64,000 nt of DNA from Polytrichum commune (GCA_950295325.1 OX485804.1:28458001-28522000), one strand, 5' to 3'. Positions 23,072 through 35,456 are shown, counted from the first letter of the stretch. Notes: generated by a model not told the origin, from the letters alone. Numbers and translations are program-made.

Positions 23072-26000
23072 TTAACTGGATATTGCAGAAAAAAGTTCCC
23101 GAATTGACTTTGCAGGTGCTTCTGGCGTTGATATAAGCTCCACCACTTTGTAAGATGCTTGTGGGATGTTTAAAGACTCAACTGCCACCATTGCTACGGT
23201 GTCACGAGATACGGATCCTGCAAATAGTGTATCCTGCCAAACGCTCGGACAATGAACAATAGATTAGGCAAGACTAAACAAAGAACATGTCTCTGAAAGT
23301 GTATGTACAGGAAATAAATGGTCTCTTCTGAATTTCTAAACCCTAAACCTTTGCAAACGACAGTGTTGAACTCGATACCGAAGGGACTTTTTAGCGGAAC
23401 TGGTTTGCTTGCAACACCTTCCCATTTTCAGTAAGTTTTCAGTGCATGCTTGGAGGTAGTGTGGATGTGCCCGTGAAGTACATTCCATATTGCTTCATTG
23501 AGGGTCAAACTCATATTGGCATGCCAAAGAGGTGCTAAATTGAGTTTTGCCCTCAATGAACCGAAATAGGTTGCTCTTCATTCAAATTCAAACACTACCT
23601 TTAAGTATGCACCACAAGTGGAGAGAAATTAATGATACTATATGCAAGACAACCAATAGAAAATCATAGTGGACCAAGTCTGTACAACAAGTACCATTGA
23701 AATAAAGTATGAAACATACCTCTTTTGCAAGTACAATATTCCCACTAGGTGGATCATTCTTCAAGCCCCCTGGTCTGATGATAGTATAATCAATACCGGA
23801 CTTCCTGATATAATTCTCTGCTATAAGCTTTGCAACTAAAGTGAGTCCGAAAATGTTGAGTACAATGTAAGCAGGATTGAGGAGCTGCCCAATTGCCGCT
23901 CCGTTGGTCAGTATTGAGCTTACAAGCACCAGCCTATTGATGTTCTTCTGCCGGCAAGCATCCACCATGTTCTTTGTACCCCTGTTATCCACCTGTGCAT
24001 TGCACCTTGCAGTTCAGCAATATTTTCCTTTCCAATGCATTCCCTAAAACTCAAATTGGTAGACGTATCTTACTCCACTGGGGATTGATCACCCATGATA
24101 AAAGTGCCAGCTTACCCCTCTAAATAGTTTAATCTCAGATACCATCCTGCACCAAAGTGGCACAAAGTGGGGAAATACTGAAGACAGGATCGCACGTAGA
24201 ACTTGAATGATTGTAATGTACCACCAACGAAGAAGAAATCGAGTCATTGAATAGAAGCCAACTTAATTTTTGGAATTCAGTCTCTACCCCATATAAATGT
24301 TGCTACAGCAGAACTGGATTGATTGCTTTTCTCTCATCCAGTAGGTATGCTTCAATTGACAAAAAATCTGTGCCTTGTAAGATCAATGGATTGATTAAGG
24401 TGCTTGTTAGATTCACCAAAACAATCAACACACTTAATTAGCAATCAAAAAATGTCATAGAGAGGATATAACCTTCCATGACGCTGTGAGGTCAAATGAG
24501 GGCCTGAAACCAGTGGCAACAATAACAGCATCCGAGCCGGCAATAGCTTTGGCAAGAAGGTCCACACTTTGAGTGACATCTGCCAACACCTGCACACATC
24601 CAACTTCCTCCAGTTCAGCATTACAGTATGTGGGCCTTCTGTGGTCACTCTTCTTAATCGCACACCTGCATTTGAATGGTAAATAGTGGTATATAGAGGT
24701 ATATAGGTTTGTAGTTGAGAATGGACACTTAAAAAGACATGTGTCACGACAAGATTGGACTATGTGCTCAAAATCAATAAACACCTTTCTAGGTTCAAAT
24801 GTTCACTCAATTGGGGGGTCCTAAGTGACCGTTCAAAGAGAGAACCGTCACTCTGACCTTCTATGACTTGCAAATCAACTCTGATTCTGAAACTTGAAAT
24901 GACTATCTGCGTTATTCATCACAATTGCTCAGCAAATAAGTGAATTCCCGATCTGCTCCAACAGCCAAAATTGTCTGTGGAGTTGGCAGTGCCCACATAC
25001 CTTACATCCAATTAGCCTAAGAAAGGCAGTGCCCTAATCTATGCCATACATCACATGTTCGTCGGAAAGACATTCAGAACCCAGGAATGTCATTACCCTC
25101 TGTTCCAATTTGCAATTGTCATATCCTAATACAAATGCTTGTCATAATACTTAGCACCTATGAACTTTGAATCTGCTTTAACTGTGATTTAAAAGAAACT
25201 CACGAATTCAAGGTTGTCACTGCTTGGAATCGACTGCTTCGCCTTCTCTATATCCCGCACCCCAGCTCGCACCTCAAAGCCCTGTCCAAGCAGTTCCTTC
25301 ACAATTCTCCTCCCTGTTTGCCCCGTTGCGCCGGCCACGAAGACGATCTTGCTGGAATTGCCAGAGCCTGGCGTGGGTCTGCTACTCGTCTGCATTTCCA
25401 GCGTATTTTTGTATCCGTCATCGCTTCAATTCATCCAAAAATCAAATTACGCAAGATGATGAACTGGGCCCCTGAGTTGAACTGACCTTAGCAACACATT
25501 GCATTTATAGAACCTAGGGTTAAAAGGATAGGGTAGTCCCTCTATGTTGGCTTCTTTGTTGACTTGTGCACCCCAAATCGAACCTCAAACGAAACTCGGA
25601 ATGAACCCATGATCCAAAACACGCCCAACACCTGACCTACCAATTCAATTTCCTTAAGTGACATTCTTGAAGTCTTCATTTTCAGTTCTAATGCCCAGAA
25701 ACCAAGTCACAAGATGATGAACTGGGCCCCTGAGTTGGACTAGTCTTAGCAACACCTGGCATCCATAGAAAACTAGGGTTTTAAGGATAGGATGATCTCT
25801 TTATGCTTGGTTCTTTGACTTGTGCACCCCAAATTGAACCTCGTAACATAGAATGAAACCCCATGATCCGAAACACGCCCAACTCCTAACCTTCCGATTC
25901 ACTTCCCCCAAAGTGACATCCTTAAACCCTTCATTTCCAATTCTAATGCCACGGCTCATAAAGTGATGGAAATTTCCCTTTACTTAGTTCCGAGACCATT

Positions 26001-26347
26001 TACAGGCCTTACTCGTCATTATCCATAGTCCAGCATCTCTTAGATAGCCTGTCCTCCCCTAAATGAAAAACGAAGATGCGGTGTTTCAACTTTTAAGCTC
26101 AAAGTGAAAGACTTACCATGGCCACAATCTGACGCGATCCAGTCACCGAGGTTTGACATTCAACCTTCCTCCGAAGGAATTGCACCTCCGAACCCGAAAT
26201 CTTCCAAGACACAAGAGAGGGAGTGGAGCACAAAGACCTCCTCCTCGTCGTAGGGCTTCTGACAACCGGCGTTTGGGACAGATACAAAGAGTGCACAGTC
26301 GTCGATGTCACAAAGGCGGCCATAGCCAGGAAATCAACGAAATTCAA
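23072..26347 (-). CDS. Plastid-type NAD(P)-binding atypical SDR (At2g34460-like), five exons
   Basis: NmrA-like atypical short-chain dehydrogenase/reductase resembling the Arabidopsis plastid protein At2g34460; substrate unknown. Exons in transcript order: 26347-26117, 25389-25204, 24589-24473, 23992-23720 and 23233-23072. All joins keep phase and give 322 residues, or 314 from the ATG at 26323. The first exon (MAAFVTSTTVHSLYLSQTP, Ser/Thr/Arg-rich) looks like a chloroplast transit peptide. Exon 2 has the dinucleotide-binding motif KIVFVAGATGQTGRRIV. Later blocks are VIVATGFRPSFD, NMVDACRQKNINRLVLVSSI, NGAAIGQLLNPAY, GLTLVAKLIAENYIRKSGID, YTIIRPGGLKNDPPSGNIV and a carboxyl end SVSRDTVAMVAVESL. 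The join of the transit exon uses the acceptor ATGCAG at 25395-25390. If that is wrong, translation would begin at 25395 and the protein would be cytosolic (247 residues). Confidence 0.88.
23442..23612. mobile_element. About 170-bp MITE in an SDR-gene intron
   Basis: Starts GTGCATGCTTGGAGGTAGTG and ends CAAACACTACCTTTAAGTATGCAC, inverted, with inner similarity (GAACCGAAATAGGTTGCTC) to the EXO70 intron 5 copy at 21020-21191. Confidence 0.65.
25470..25980. repeat. Direct duplication (about 245 bp) in intron 1 of the SDR gene
   Basis: AAGATGATGAACTGGGCCCC at about 25454 recurs at about 25711. The following blocks also repeat: CTTAGCAACAC, ATAGAA..CTAGGGTT, GGCTTCTTTGTTGACTTGTGCACCCCAAAT versus GGTTCTTTGACTTGTGCACCCCAAAT, and CACGCCCAAC. 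Two diverged tandem copies. Confidence 0.7.
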
Positions 26348-28860
26348 CCCCTACTGCCGTTTGACAACGAGTAGAGAGGACGACAAGAGCTTATACCCGT
26401 GGAAGCCAAAATCTCTGTCGCACAAATTCAGTGCATCCTAGCTTTACTACATGAATGCTTCACCCACAAGTCGAACCTACCTCATGGGTTTGAAGTTCAC
26501 ATTCATCAATGATCCACTTTGAAAACCTACCAAGGATTCATCAAAACTTAGCCTGTTTCTTCGATATGTGACATCGACATTCAGCTCCGTCGAGACCTGT
26601 GAAGATGATTGTTAGTGTTATCCTACTTATTAGGTGCATGTGGCGAAAGGTCGACGCTGAAAGATGCAAAAATAAGATGAGCCAACTGGATGTGGCAGAA
26701 CTCGACACTTGGTGCCTTTCAAAGGCAACTCCTGACCCCACATGATCCTGTATGTAAGTACACTAAGTTAAAAAATATTGGGTAGGTAGGTAGGTACTGG
26801 TGTTAGTTCAGTATCGTCTTTTTTTTGTTTTTTTTATACCATTTGAGTGTCTGTAATGAGGATTTCATATTTTTGATACGAGCCGCTAGGGGCCAAAGGC
26901 CCACCGCTGGTGGGAGAAGAAGTCCGCAAGGAAGTTGGCAAAGCAGAGAGTTTGTTTGGGAAATAGGTAGTGATGCTTACACGAAAAGAATCATCAAAAC
27001 AACTACAAAACAAGATGGAATTGTTTGACTTTTGTTCTTGGCATTGAAATCTGGCCCACAGCTAACATAGGGAAGATTGATACAATCTAAATCTAGAAAG
27101 CTTGGTTGACAAGAAGTGCGTCTTATAATCACTCGTTGTAATACGAAGGGTTGAATTGTAGTAAATATTTGAGAATAGCAAGCTCCACTCTCATGTTTCT
27201 CTTCTTCATGGCCACCCATGCTTTGCAAATTTTAGGGTTTCATTGTGGATGAAGACTAATCCACAGGCCTGTGGTGCTTGCGAGGGATTACACCTTGCCA
27301 AGCCTTGGGAGTGATCAACATCATCAAAAGCTTGCAGCTTATACTAAGTTATGCCTGTCCAAAGCCAAGAGGTTTGATGTTGTAAATCGTCTGAAATTTT
27401 GTTGTCTTCAAATTTCTATGCAACACGTTCAATTCTCTCATATTGATGTACACTTGTGCCTTGATACACCTACGAAGTAGATGAACTAACGTGGTTACTT
27501 TTCTTGCTTGGCCCACTTCTGCTAAAGTTAACACGCATTAGGGGATTTGAATCGAGGTCGTTGCCATTTTCCTCATAATTTTTCCGAGCTCATAGAGTGC
27601 ATTTGGATGATTCATTATATTGTGACCACTTTAATTCAACACAGATGCTCCTTGTTTACTAAGTTAAATGAATTATTTTAGAAAAAATTCACTTTTATTA
27701 TATTCAGTTGTATAAATATTTCCCAAGTTTCATGCACATCGAACTATTTTCTTCATATATCAATTTTTATTCAACTCTAAAACTCTAAAATATTCAAAAT
27801 GTGAAGTTGTGACTGCAAAAGTGGTTCCGCGGGGGGGGGGGAGGGGGGCACTGAGAGAAAAGGTTAAAACAACTTGAGTTAAAAAAACAGAGTCGTCTTT
27901 ATTCTTTCGAGTTAAAAATTGAGACACTTTTGGAAATAATATAGTGTCTTTGAGTGCAATGATCAATCTTATAAATAATAAGGGGTGCATTTTTAAAATT
28001 GATAGAATATTTTAAGAATATATCATGAATATTCTGCTAAATTAAAAAATATGCCTTTATATTCATAGCCCCCAAATAAATTCATGATTAACACACATGT
28101 ATTCAGAAAATAGCTAAAGTGTTAGGCTCCCCGTGAAAAGTGGTACACCGTAGTTTATGTCTCCATAATCACCCTCCCCTCCCCTCCCTTCCCTTCCCTT
28201 GTCGAATCTACCATACCTACCAGGTAGACGAATATCACCTCACCTCTTACGCAGGAATTTGAGCATTTTCCAGCGGAGATACTTGACCTGATCAATAACC
28301 GGCTGCATTTTTTCCACATGTTTCTGGATTGTAGGCTGATGATTGGTACGTTACCGGTTGTCAGGCAAAAACTGTGCCAGAGCAAGAACTTCGATGCTCA
28401 CAAAGTTTCAGTCAAGTCGATGCGCGCCCGTGCAGCTTTTAACCAAATGTTGTGAATTATGCTTCATCAAAGTACACACGTATCTATCATTCAGAGCCAC
28501 GAAACATGAGCTTGTAGACACGAAACATGTTACTGTAAATATGATAATTTCATTGAGATTTTTTCAACACACGTACATTGCAAGCTTTTGAGCAAGCGAT
28601 CGAGGGTAAATACCGCAACATCTTCTAAATCTATAATGATCCAGATGGTAACATCTACACTAATCTCATGAAAGCTTCAAGTTCTATCAGCCATCCACAA
28701 CTTTTACAAGCCATCCACAAATTAAAGGAAACTTGTAGATCAGAAATCGTCCGTGTCACCAAAACTTGACTGCGAGGGTAATGTAGGAGCGGGGAAAGGA
28801 AGGAGGAAGGCGACGTTGCAACAATTTACAAAGTAAACCGTGAACAAATAAAAGTATTCT
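26348..28860. other. Intergenic DNA without recognised genes
   Basis: Probable promoter of the SDR gene at its left edge. Contains simple-sequence runs: T-rich near 26819, G-run near 27832, and CCCTCCCTTCCCTTCCC near 28180. The longest frames have no recognisable motifs. Confidence 0.5.
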
Positions 28861-28929
28861 TGCAAATTAACCCCTAAGCGTCCCGACGGCCATATTCTGG
28901 CCATTTTTGGGCCGTTTCAACTTCGAAGT

Positions 28930-29440
28930 GCTGTAACTTTTGCATCCGGTGTCCAAATTCAATATAACTTGTTGGGAAATCTGCATTCTCTCTTTTGGTT
29001 TGTGTGGTAAAATTTTTAGATCAATCCAAGATGTAATGAGTTTTTGGGAGCCATTGTAGTACACGGGGTCCAATTTTAGTTCACCAAAGTGCAATTTCAT
29101 AGCTGCAACTTTGGGGGCTTGTTTCTGCTTCATCCAATGTCTGTTTTCAATAAAATGAAAATTGGGTTAGAGTCCCTTTGAAGTCTACTTATTGTGGTAA
29201 AATTTTCATGTCAATCCAAGTTGATCTGAATTTTTGGGAATAATTCGAAGTTCAAAATCTGGACGTTTTTGGATTTCAGTGAAATTCGGCAGCTTGTTTC
29301 TCCTTCACACAGTGTCCGTTTCCAATAAAAATTGTTGGTAAAGTTGCGTAAATTAGTCTAGTTTGTGTGATTAAAATTTCACTTCAATAAAAGATGTTAT
29401 GAATTTCTGAGAAGCATTTCAGTACAAGAGGGTTAAGCCC
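28930..29440. repeat. Three diverged tandem units (about 175-185 bp)
   Basis: Units start near 28932, 29117 and 29292. They share TTTCTGCTTCATCCAATGTC, TTTCAATAAAA, GTGGTAAAATTTT, TCAATCCAAG and GAATTTTTGGGA blocks. Heavily diverged and with no coding frame. Confidence 0.55.
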
Positions 29441-29695
29441 AAGATGTCTTTTTTGCAACTTTGTTTTGCTACTTTTTTACATTTCAAAGCCATTTTGCAG
29501 ACACATAGTCATTTTAACAATATTTTATTTCACCAATGTGTTAATATATGATGATTTCAAACCACTTTACAGTTTAAAGTTTTTTCATTTTAGTAGGTTT
29601 AAAAATCAAATTTCACCTCCAATGTGTTGCTAGGAAAATTCAGCATCCTGTTGCAACACAAACATTATGATCTTGCAATCTATGTGGCCAAATGG

Positions 29696-29821
29696 CTCCA
29701 AATTTGATTCACGTTATCTACAACACGTACACTACAAGATTGTACGGTTGAGATTTGACTCCAAATTTGATTCACGTTATCTACAACACGTACACTACAA
29801 GATTGTACGGTTGAGATTTCT
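29696..29821. repeat. Exact tandem duplication of 63 bp
   Basis: CTCCAAATTTGATTCACGTT and the following sequence to GTACGGTTGAGATTT occur twice back to back (29696-29758 and 29759-29821), essentially identical. It is recent, and lies just downstream of the CHAT gene. Confidence 0.95.
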
Positions 29822-29962
29822 ATACCTCACTTACATTTAGACCTTTAACACTTCAAAAGCAATGATATTTTTAAACCCAAAAAAGCTAGGGACGCCTAGG
29901 GGTTTAGGGCACATCGAAGCCAACTAAAACTTAGCTGAAGGGGATGTGGCTTCAAGTCTTCA

Positions 29963-32900
29963 TTAACTGTCCAGTTGCAATTCTTTCGGCAGGCAAACAG
30001 TGGGCAAGCCCCACACCAGAAAAGGAGCAAAAGCGTACAGGGGCTGCTTCTCTTCGAGCATTTGGCACATGGCGAGACGCAATGCTGAAGCTACGTCCAT
30101 GCCTTTCCTGAGGCTGGTGTAGAAGGATTCCATGAGCTTTGGAGCGACGGCATCATTCACTTTCCACTGAGACACCACAAGGCAAGGAACACCGGCGATC
30201 ATGAAGGCACGAGGAAGATTGTGGACACCCTCGGAATAGAACTTCCCATGCACGGAGTTGCATGCGCTCAGGACAACCAATGCAGCACACCACTCGAAGT
30301 TGCTATCCGATATTCTTTCAGCGGAGATCTTCATCGCTGCGTAATAATCCCCATCATCGGAATCCCAATCCCCGTCGGAGTTCGAATCATCATGATCCTG
30401 TGAGAGAATGAGAACTCCCTTGGGATTTTCTTTGGATACTTCGGCGTGAGCAGCAACATGAATGAAGCCTTGAGAGTGTTCATGCGAAGGCAGCTGCGCC
30501 CTGTCAAACAAATTTTTCAGGCTAGCTTCCTTCTTCAGAAGCTTCTCCACTTGAGAGTCAGGAAACAAGGAGCATATTGAGTCTGCTTCCACACGGGAAC
30601 CATCAAGATTATCCCAACCAGGGTAATCATCATAATCAGGGTCCGCAAGTACAACCCCGGCTGCGTTGCCCGCTACTAAGGGTCGCTTCAGTAGCACTTG
30701 ATACCGCTGTGAGCAGGGATGGAGAACCCGGAGAGAGGGGGTGACAGAGATGGTGTGATCCTGAAATAGATACCGCCCATTCTTTCGAAGAATTGGAAAT
30801 GGAATATGTGTGAGATATGACGATGCGCAGAAGACGAGCTTCTGCTCAGGTCCCATCTTCAATATGAGTTCCCATATGGGACTAAGAAGAATGGCACCCA
30901 ACTGATCCAGATGCTCTTCCAACTGCTTCGATTTTGCTTCCAACTCCTGGCTTTTCCATTTACTAGCCAAAAGATCCACGGTTTTCTCCAAGACTCCCCG
31001 GAAAAATAGACAATCTTCATCTTGCATTCGGAAGTCCAAAATCGTCGTTTTGCCGTCCTGATCGACAGAAAGGGCTGTCATATAGATATTCCAACAAAGA
31101 ACAGCATTCAAGCTCACAAACACAGCTCCCGGGCCACAAGCGTGGAGGCTACGAAGAATCGACGCGACCGCAAAATCTTCATCCAGAGAGAACTTGAGAA
31201 AATGATCTCGGGCCACATTCGTCAGCTTACTGTCTCCGAGTAGCAGAGTTTGAGCGCGGGGACGCTCGGAACATAACAATTTCCGAAAACTCAGTGCCGC
31301 GACCTGAAAATCTGACTTTCCAGCAATAGCATCAGGATGTTCATGTGCGAGATACGTTTTCTTGGTCAAAAGTTCGTGCAGCATTTTGAAGGCTTCGCCG
31401 TCGTTTGATCCCCGCACTACATGACGGCGGTCCCAACTGGCATGGAGGAGGCGGGATGACAGCTCCACATACTTCTCCAGTGCAAACCGGGCTTCATCCC
31501 ACGCCTTAAGAAAATCTTCCACAGAAAGTTTGCCTAAACACATTTGCTCAAAGTATATCTCTTCCTTCTGATAGAGCTCATTCGAAAGTTTCATGAGGTC
31601 GTCCAATCTGTCGATCGCACTACTACCAGGTCCAGAGCTCAGTATTAAACAGTTTCGATAGCACTGAATTGCACATTCCAAGTGAGCTACTGCGTCATAG
31701 TTGTAGACTGGAGTTTCACTATCCACCCACAGTAACTTGCTGCTAACGTCATCAATGGCGGCCTGGTCGGCCATCTTCTCGACATTTCGGAGGTGTGACT
31801 TCACCAATTGAATGTACGCAAAGCCTTCTTTGCCATGAGATGTGGGCGCCGGTTTGAACTTTGCCTCGAAGTGACCATTGTGGCACAATGCCACATGGAT
31901 CAGAACGGTTCTCCGTAGCAGGTTGAGGTGCAATCCATCCCGAGTAGTGCCGTTCACTGCTAGAATGTCCCATGCCAACCTGAGACATTTCAAAGCATCG
32001 TCATACTTTTTATTTACATAGTGCACTAGAGACTGTAGGATGCAGTCAACGAAATTATCCTTCATTAGAACCTGTTGTGCCGCACTCAGCCCGCGTTGCA
32101 CTTCCAAGCTGTATGGTAGTACCATGTGCAGCTCAACTATGCGATTTATGGACATCACGCCTTTGATGCGATCCAATAAGTTAGCTTGATTTTTCTCACC
32201 AACAAGCTTCCACTTCTCAAGCTTAAGCTGACGTTCAAGCTTGTCTTTGTCAGCAGGAGTCGAGTTCCCTTCCTCAAGTTCGAGCTTACGTTTAAGATCC
32301 TGCAAGACAATATTTTCTACATTAGAATCATTTGGAGATTTCTTTTTCTTTGGTTCAGTTAAGCCTTCCGTAACATCGCAGACGACATCCTCTGCTTCAC
32401 TCTGTTTTCCGGCACTGATGAGCAATTTTTTTTGCCACCATAATACATCAAACCGTAGCCCCTGCATCTTCTTAGGCAGAACTTTGAGAAAATCGAGTGT
32501 TATGTTCATCCATTTCTGGGCCTTGACAAAACGCCAAGCCCAATAATGGTGTCGAAACAGGTTGAAACTCATCCTCGTCAATGTATCCTGATCACTCTGT
32601 GTCACGTCCGGCGTATATGCGTTCAGGAATAAATTCACAGCCTCCACATCTTTTCTTCTTGGGCAGTCTTCCTCGTAGTGGTTCTGCTCCAGCATGGCAA
32701 GTGCCTGGTGTTGTCGCATCGACCAATGTGCAACATCTCCCCGGGGCCACCGATTCCGCAGCTCCTCCCACCCTGAAATGCACTCTTTCAGTTGATCTCC
32801 TGCTGCAACAAATTGCTGCCACAACAAATCGGGCACTGTAGCCCACGTGTCGAGCCACAAGTAGGAATGAGCTCTCAGATCATTCTGCCCCTGCTGCTGC

Positions 32901-34801
32901 TGCTGCCCCTGCTGCAGCTGACCACCCAGATACTTGCGGAACTCACGATAGCACTGGATTGCCTCGTCCCAATTCCACTGGGCTTCACTATCCAATCCTC
33001 TTTCCGCATAGCGGAGCAGGACTTCGGAATGACCCGAGTTAATTCCCAGGAAAAATTCCAAGTGTTTTCCCACCTCTGTCAACCTCGGTCGGTAGATGAT
33101 GCCTTCATCCCACTGCCAGTAAAAAGCATCTCTTCTCATTTCATACATTGAGGTCATCAACTTGAGACCATCGCACTCGGAAATTGCAGGCAGCCCCGTT
33201 GTGCTCGAACGCTGTACAACAACGCCATCCAATGATATGCCAGTTTTGCAATCTCCCTCGAAACTTCGCATTGCAAATTTTAGAAGAGTTGGTTGTGGTC
33301 GGCCCGTCTCAACAACAAACTCCCCAACGTCGTATTCCATCCAGCCATTCTCCTTGACACGGATTGTTGGCAGCTCAAACTCTTCCACTCGTCGACTTGA
33401 TACTTCAGCGCTTGTACTAATGAAGCCCTTGCGCTCGTCGACTTTTACATCGTCCCTGGATAGAGTGAAGTGAACTGGGTGGGACTCCCAACCACTTGGG
33501 TTATCCAGACGAACTCGCCATGACAATGTGTAAGTCCCTAGAGGAAGTGGCAACTCGATTACACCGAATGCTTCGAAGTACTTGACCTCCTTTACCAATC
33601 GTCCCATCTCCAAATGCCTGTACGTCCAAAGAAGAACTGAGTCCGGACATGTATGCATGCTACACTGCAATGAAACCAAAAGAGAGATACGAAAGATCGG
33701 CTATGGCAATGAAAATAGCGGTTGAACACTTCGGAAACTACCTGGATTATCACAAGGATATGTATACTCACAAAGAAGTATGATCCGAAATCCAATTCCA
33801 TGAGCCGTCGGGATCGTCTTCTCCCACAGAAATATTCATTGATCTTGCTGCGAAGATCCAACGCATCACTCCGGATTCACTGCCTGAATTGGGGGATGGA
33901 TCTAGAGCGGACAACACCTTGGAGCTGCAACCACTTGGGCACTGCTGCTGTAAAACAACGCCGTCCATGAACAAACCAGTTTTGCAATCTCCTTCCGCGC
34001 TTGACATTGCAAATTTGAGATGAGTGATTTTCTCTTCGCTCTCCACAACGAACTCGCCAACGTCGAATTCCCTCCAACCAGTTTCCCCGATACGGATTGT
34101 TGGGAGCTTGAAATGTTCTACGTCTTGGTTTGCAGAGTCTTCGAGAGCCATGAAGCACTTACGCTCGTCGACTGGCTCATTGTTCTTGGATAGGGTGAAG
34201 AGGACGGGGTCAGAGCCCCAACCGCTTGGTTGAAGCAAAAATATTCTCCATGAAAATGTGTAAGTCCCTGGCGGAAGTGAGCACTTCATTTCACCTGATG
34301 CTTCAAACCTAGTCACCCTCTCCAGTTGCGCGATGACCACATGCCTGCTTATCCAAAACAAGAGATACTCACACGACACCCAACAGAGTACAATATCCTT
34401 GCCAGCTGCAGATGAATCTACTGAAAGACAGAAGTGAAGGACACCATAGCTCTAGATAAACATGCAGAACCTCCAGATGGTTTGTTAGATTAAACTCACA
34501 GCGAATTGCGATCTGAAACCCAACTCCAGGAGGTGGGATCACTGCCACACAATTCCCTCGCTCCTAGCAATCGAAGAAATCTGGGTGGATGGGTGCAGTG
34601 CTGCGAAACGGGCGACAACGTGACCATGCTCCCATCGGATGACTGCGGCTGTACAACATCACCCATGGATTTACCACGAGTGCCTTCAGCAACTGCAGCC
34701 GTACTCGATGGTTCTTCAACAGCGACATCCATGGATGAACCAAGCGTCTTGTCAACAACGCTTGCAGTACTACCCGTTGGTTCGACAACAGCGCCATCCA
34801 T
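29963..34801 (-). CDS. PP2-PP2-TPR-CHAT protease (lectin-sensor caspase-like protein), three exons
   Basis: Predicted CHAT-family cysteine protease with lectin domains. Exons 34801-34500, 34344-33772 and 33617-29963 join in phase 2 at both introns and give 1509 residues. The first 70 residues are three degenerate repeats rich in Ser/Thr/Val. Two PP2/Nictaba-type domains follow at about 73-233 and 260-428, each split by an intron at the same place; landmarks are SWSWVSDRNS, LPPGTYTFSW, PSGWGSDPVLFTLS, GWREFDVGEFVVE, LKFAMSSAEGDCKTG and DGVVLQ. The middle (about 430-1090) is helical with TPR-like blocks (DEAIQCYREFRKYL, LECAIQCYRNCLILSS) and a poly-Gln run. The CHAT domain follows at about 1090-1505, with catalytic His near 1349 (HVAAHAE), Cys near 1411 (VVLSACNS), CLVVSQWKVND and FAPFLVWGLP. 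An acidic Asp-rich loop separates His and Cys. The gene is head-to-head with a gasdermin-like gene. Role as a cell-death protease is inference. Confidence 0.9.
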
Positions 34802-34890
34802 AGATCATATGCTCATTTTCCAATCTCCCACAACACTCCGCACTGTAAACTTTAAATGGGAGATTTCAATTCCTCTCCCTAATTAAACCC
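34802..34890 (-). pseudogene. Relic of a third PP2/Nictaba-type domain
   Basis: Just upstream of the CHAT start and in its frame, the minus strand reads HLKFTVRSVVGDWKMSI, then TGA, then the gene's own start. It matches the end of the two intact PP2 domains (LKFAMSSAEGDCKTG before MDGVVLQ). The stop lies two codons before the ATG at 34801, so this looks like a decayed upstream domain whose tail became the new amino terminus. Beyond 34890 the similarity fades. Confidence 0.65.
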
Positions 34891-35175
34891 TAGGCTGTTT
34901 GATTGTCACATCTTCTTGCCACCCTCCAAAACGCGAAACGCTTCACACCAAAACTACAAATGGACTTTGCTTGGACTGTAAATAGAGACGACACCAACGG
35001 CGTCCATACCACCTAAATAGATGCGCAGACATGCCCTCACTCTCGAGTCCCAATCAATACTCACAGACACATGCACCAGATCTCAGCATTCTCGAGCCCA
35101 CTGAAATTGTAACCCTACCAGTCATAAAGGATGAATTCAGTACTGGAAACCATCCTTGCAAAACCCTGTCCGGTC

Positions 35176-35456
35176 TGTCTGTACAGACTTGGCTCTAGAA
35201 GGATCTAGATGAAGCCCTAGGGAGGATGCCCTTCAGGGGCCCGTTCAATGTCTTGGAACGTACGCCACGCGGTTTCCAACTTATTAAATATCTCTCTTAT
35301 AGGAGTGGGCTGTCTGTACAGACGTGGCTCTAGAAGGATCTAGATGAAGCCCTGGGGACTGGTGAGGATGCCTTGAGGCCCATGACCCATTCAATGTCTT
35401 GGAACGTAGGCCACGCGGTTTCCAACTTATTTGTAAATATCTCTCTTGTAAGAGTG
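35176..35456. repeat. Two tandem units (period 135 bp) with palindromes in the shared promoter
   Basis: Unit 1 starts at 35176 and unit 2 at 35311. Both read TGTCTGTACAGAC, TGGCTCTAGAAGGATCTAGA, TGAAGCCCT, TTCAATGTCTTGGAACGTA and CCACGCGGTTTCCAACTTAT. GTCTGTACAGAC is a perfect 12-bp palindrome and TCTAGAAGGATCTAGA an imperfect one, as expected for binding sites of dimeric regulators. The factor is unknown. Confidence 0.8.

Noticed and set aside
32592-32858. Open frames on the plus strand and in other frames across the CHAT gene
   Set aside because: Shadows of the 3.6-kb coding exon, without their own motifs.
33618-33679. Starting the CHAT protein inside its large open frame (TTG 33679 or ATG 33658)
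   Set aside because: It would cut a PP2 domain in half. A good acceptor (TTCTTCTTTGGACGTACAG) at 33618 joins in phase to the upstream lectin exon, in exactly the same position as the intron of the first PP2 domain.
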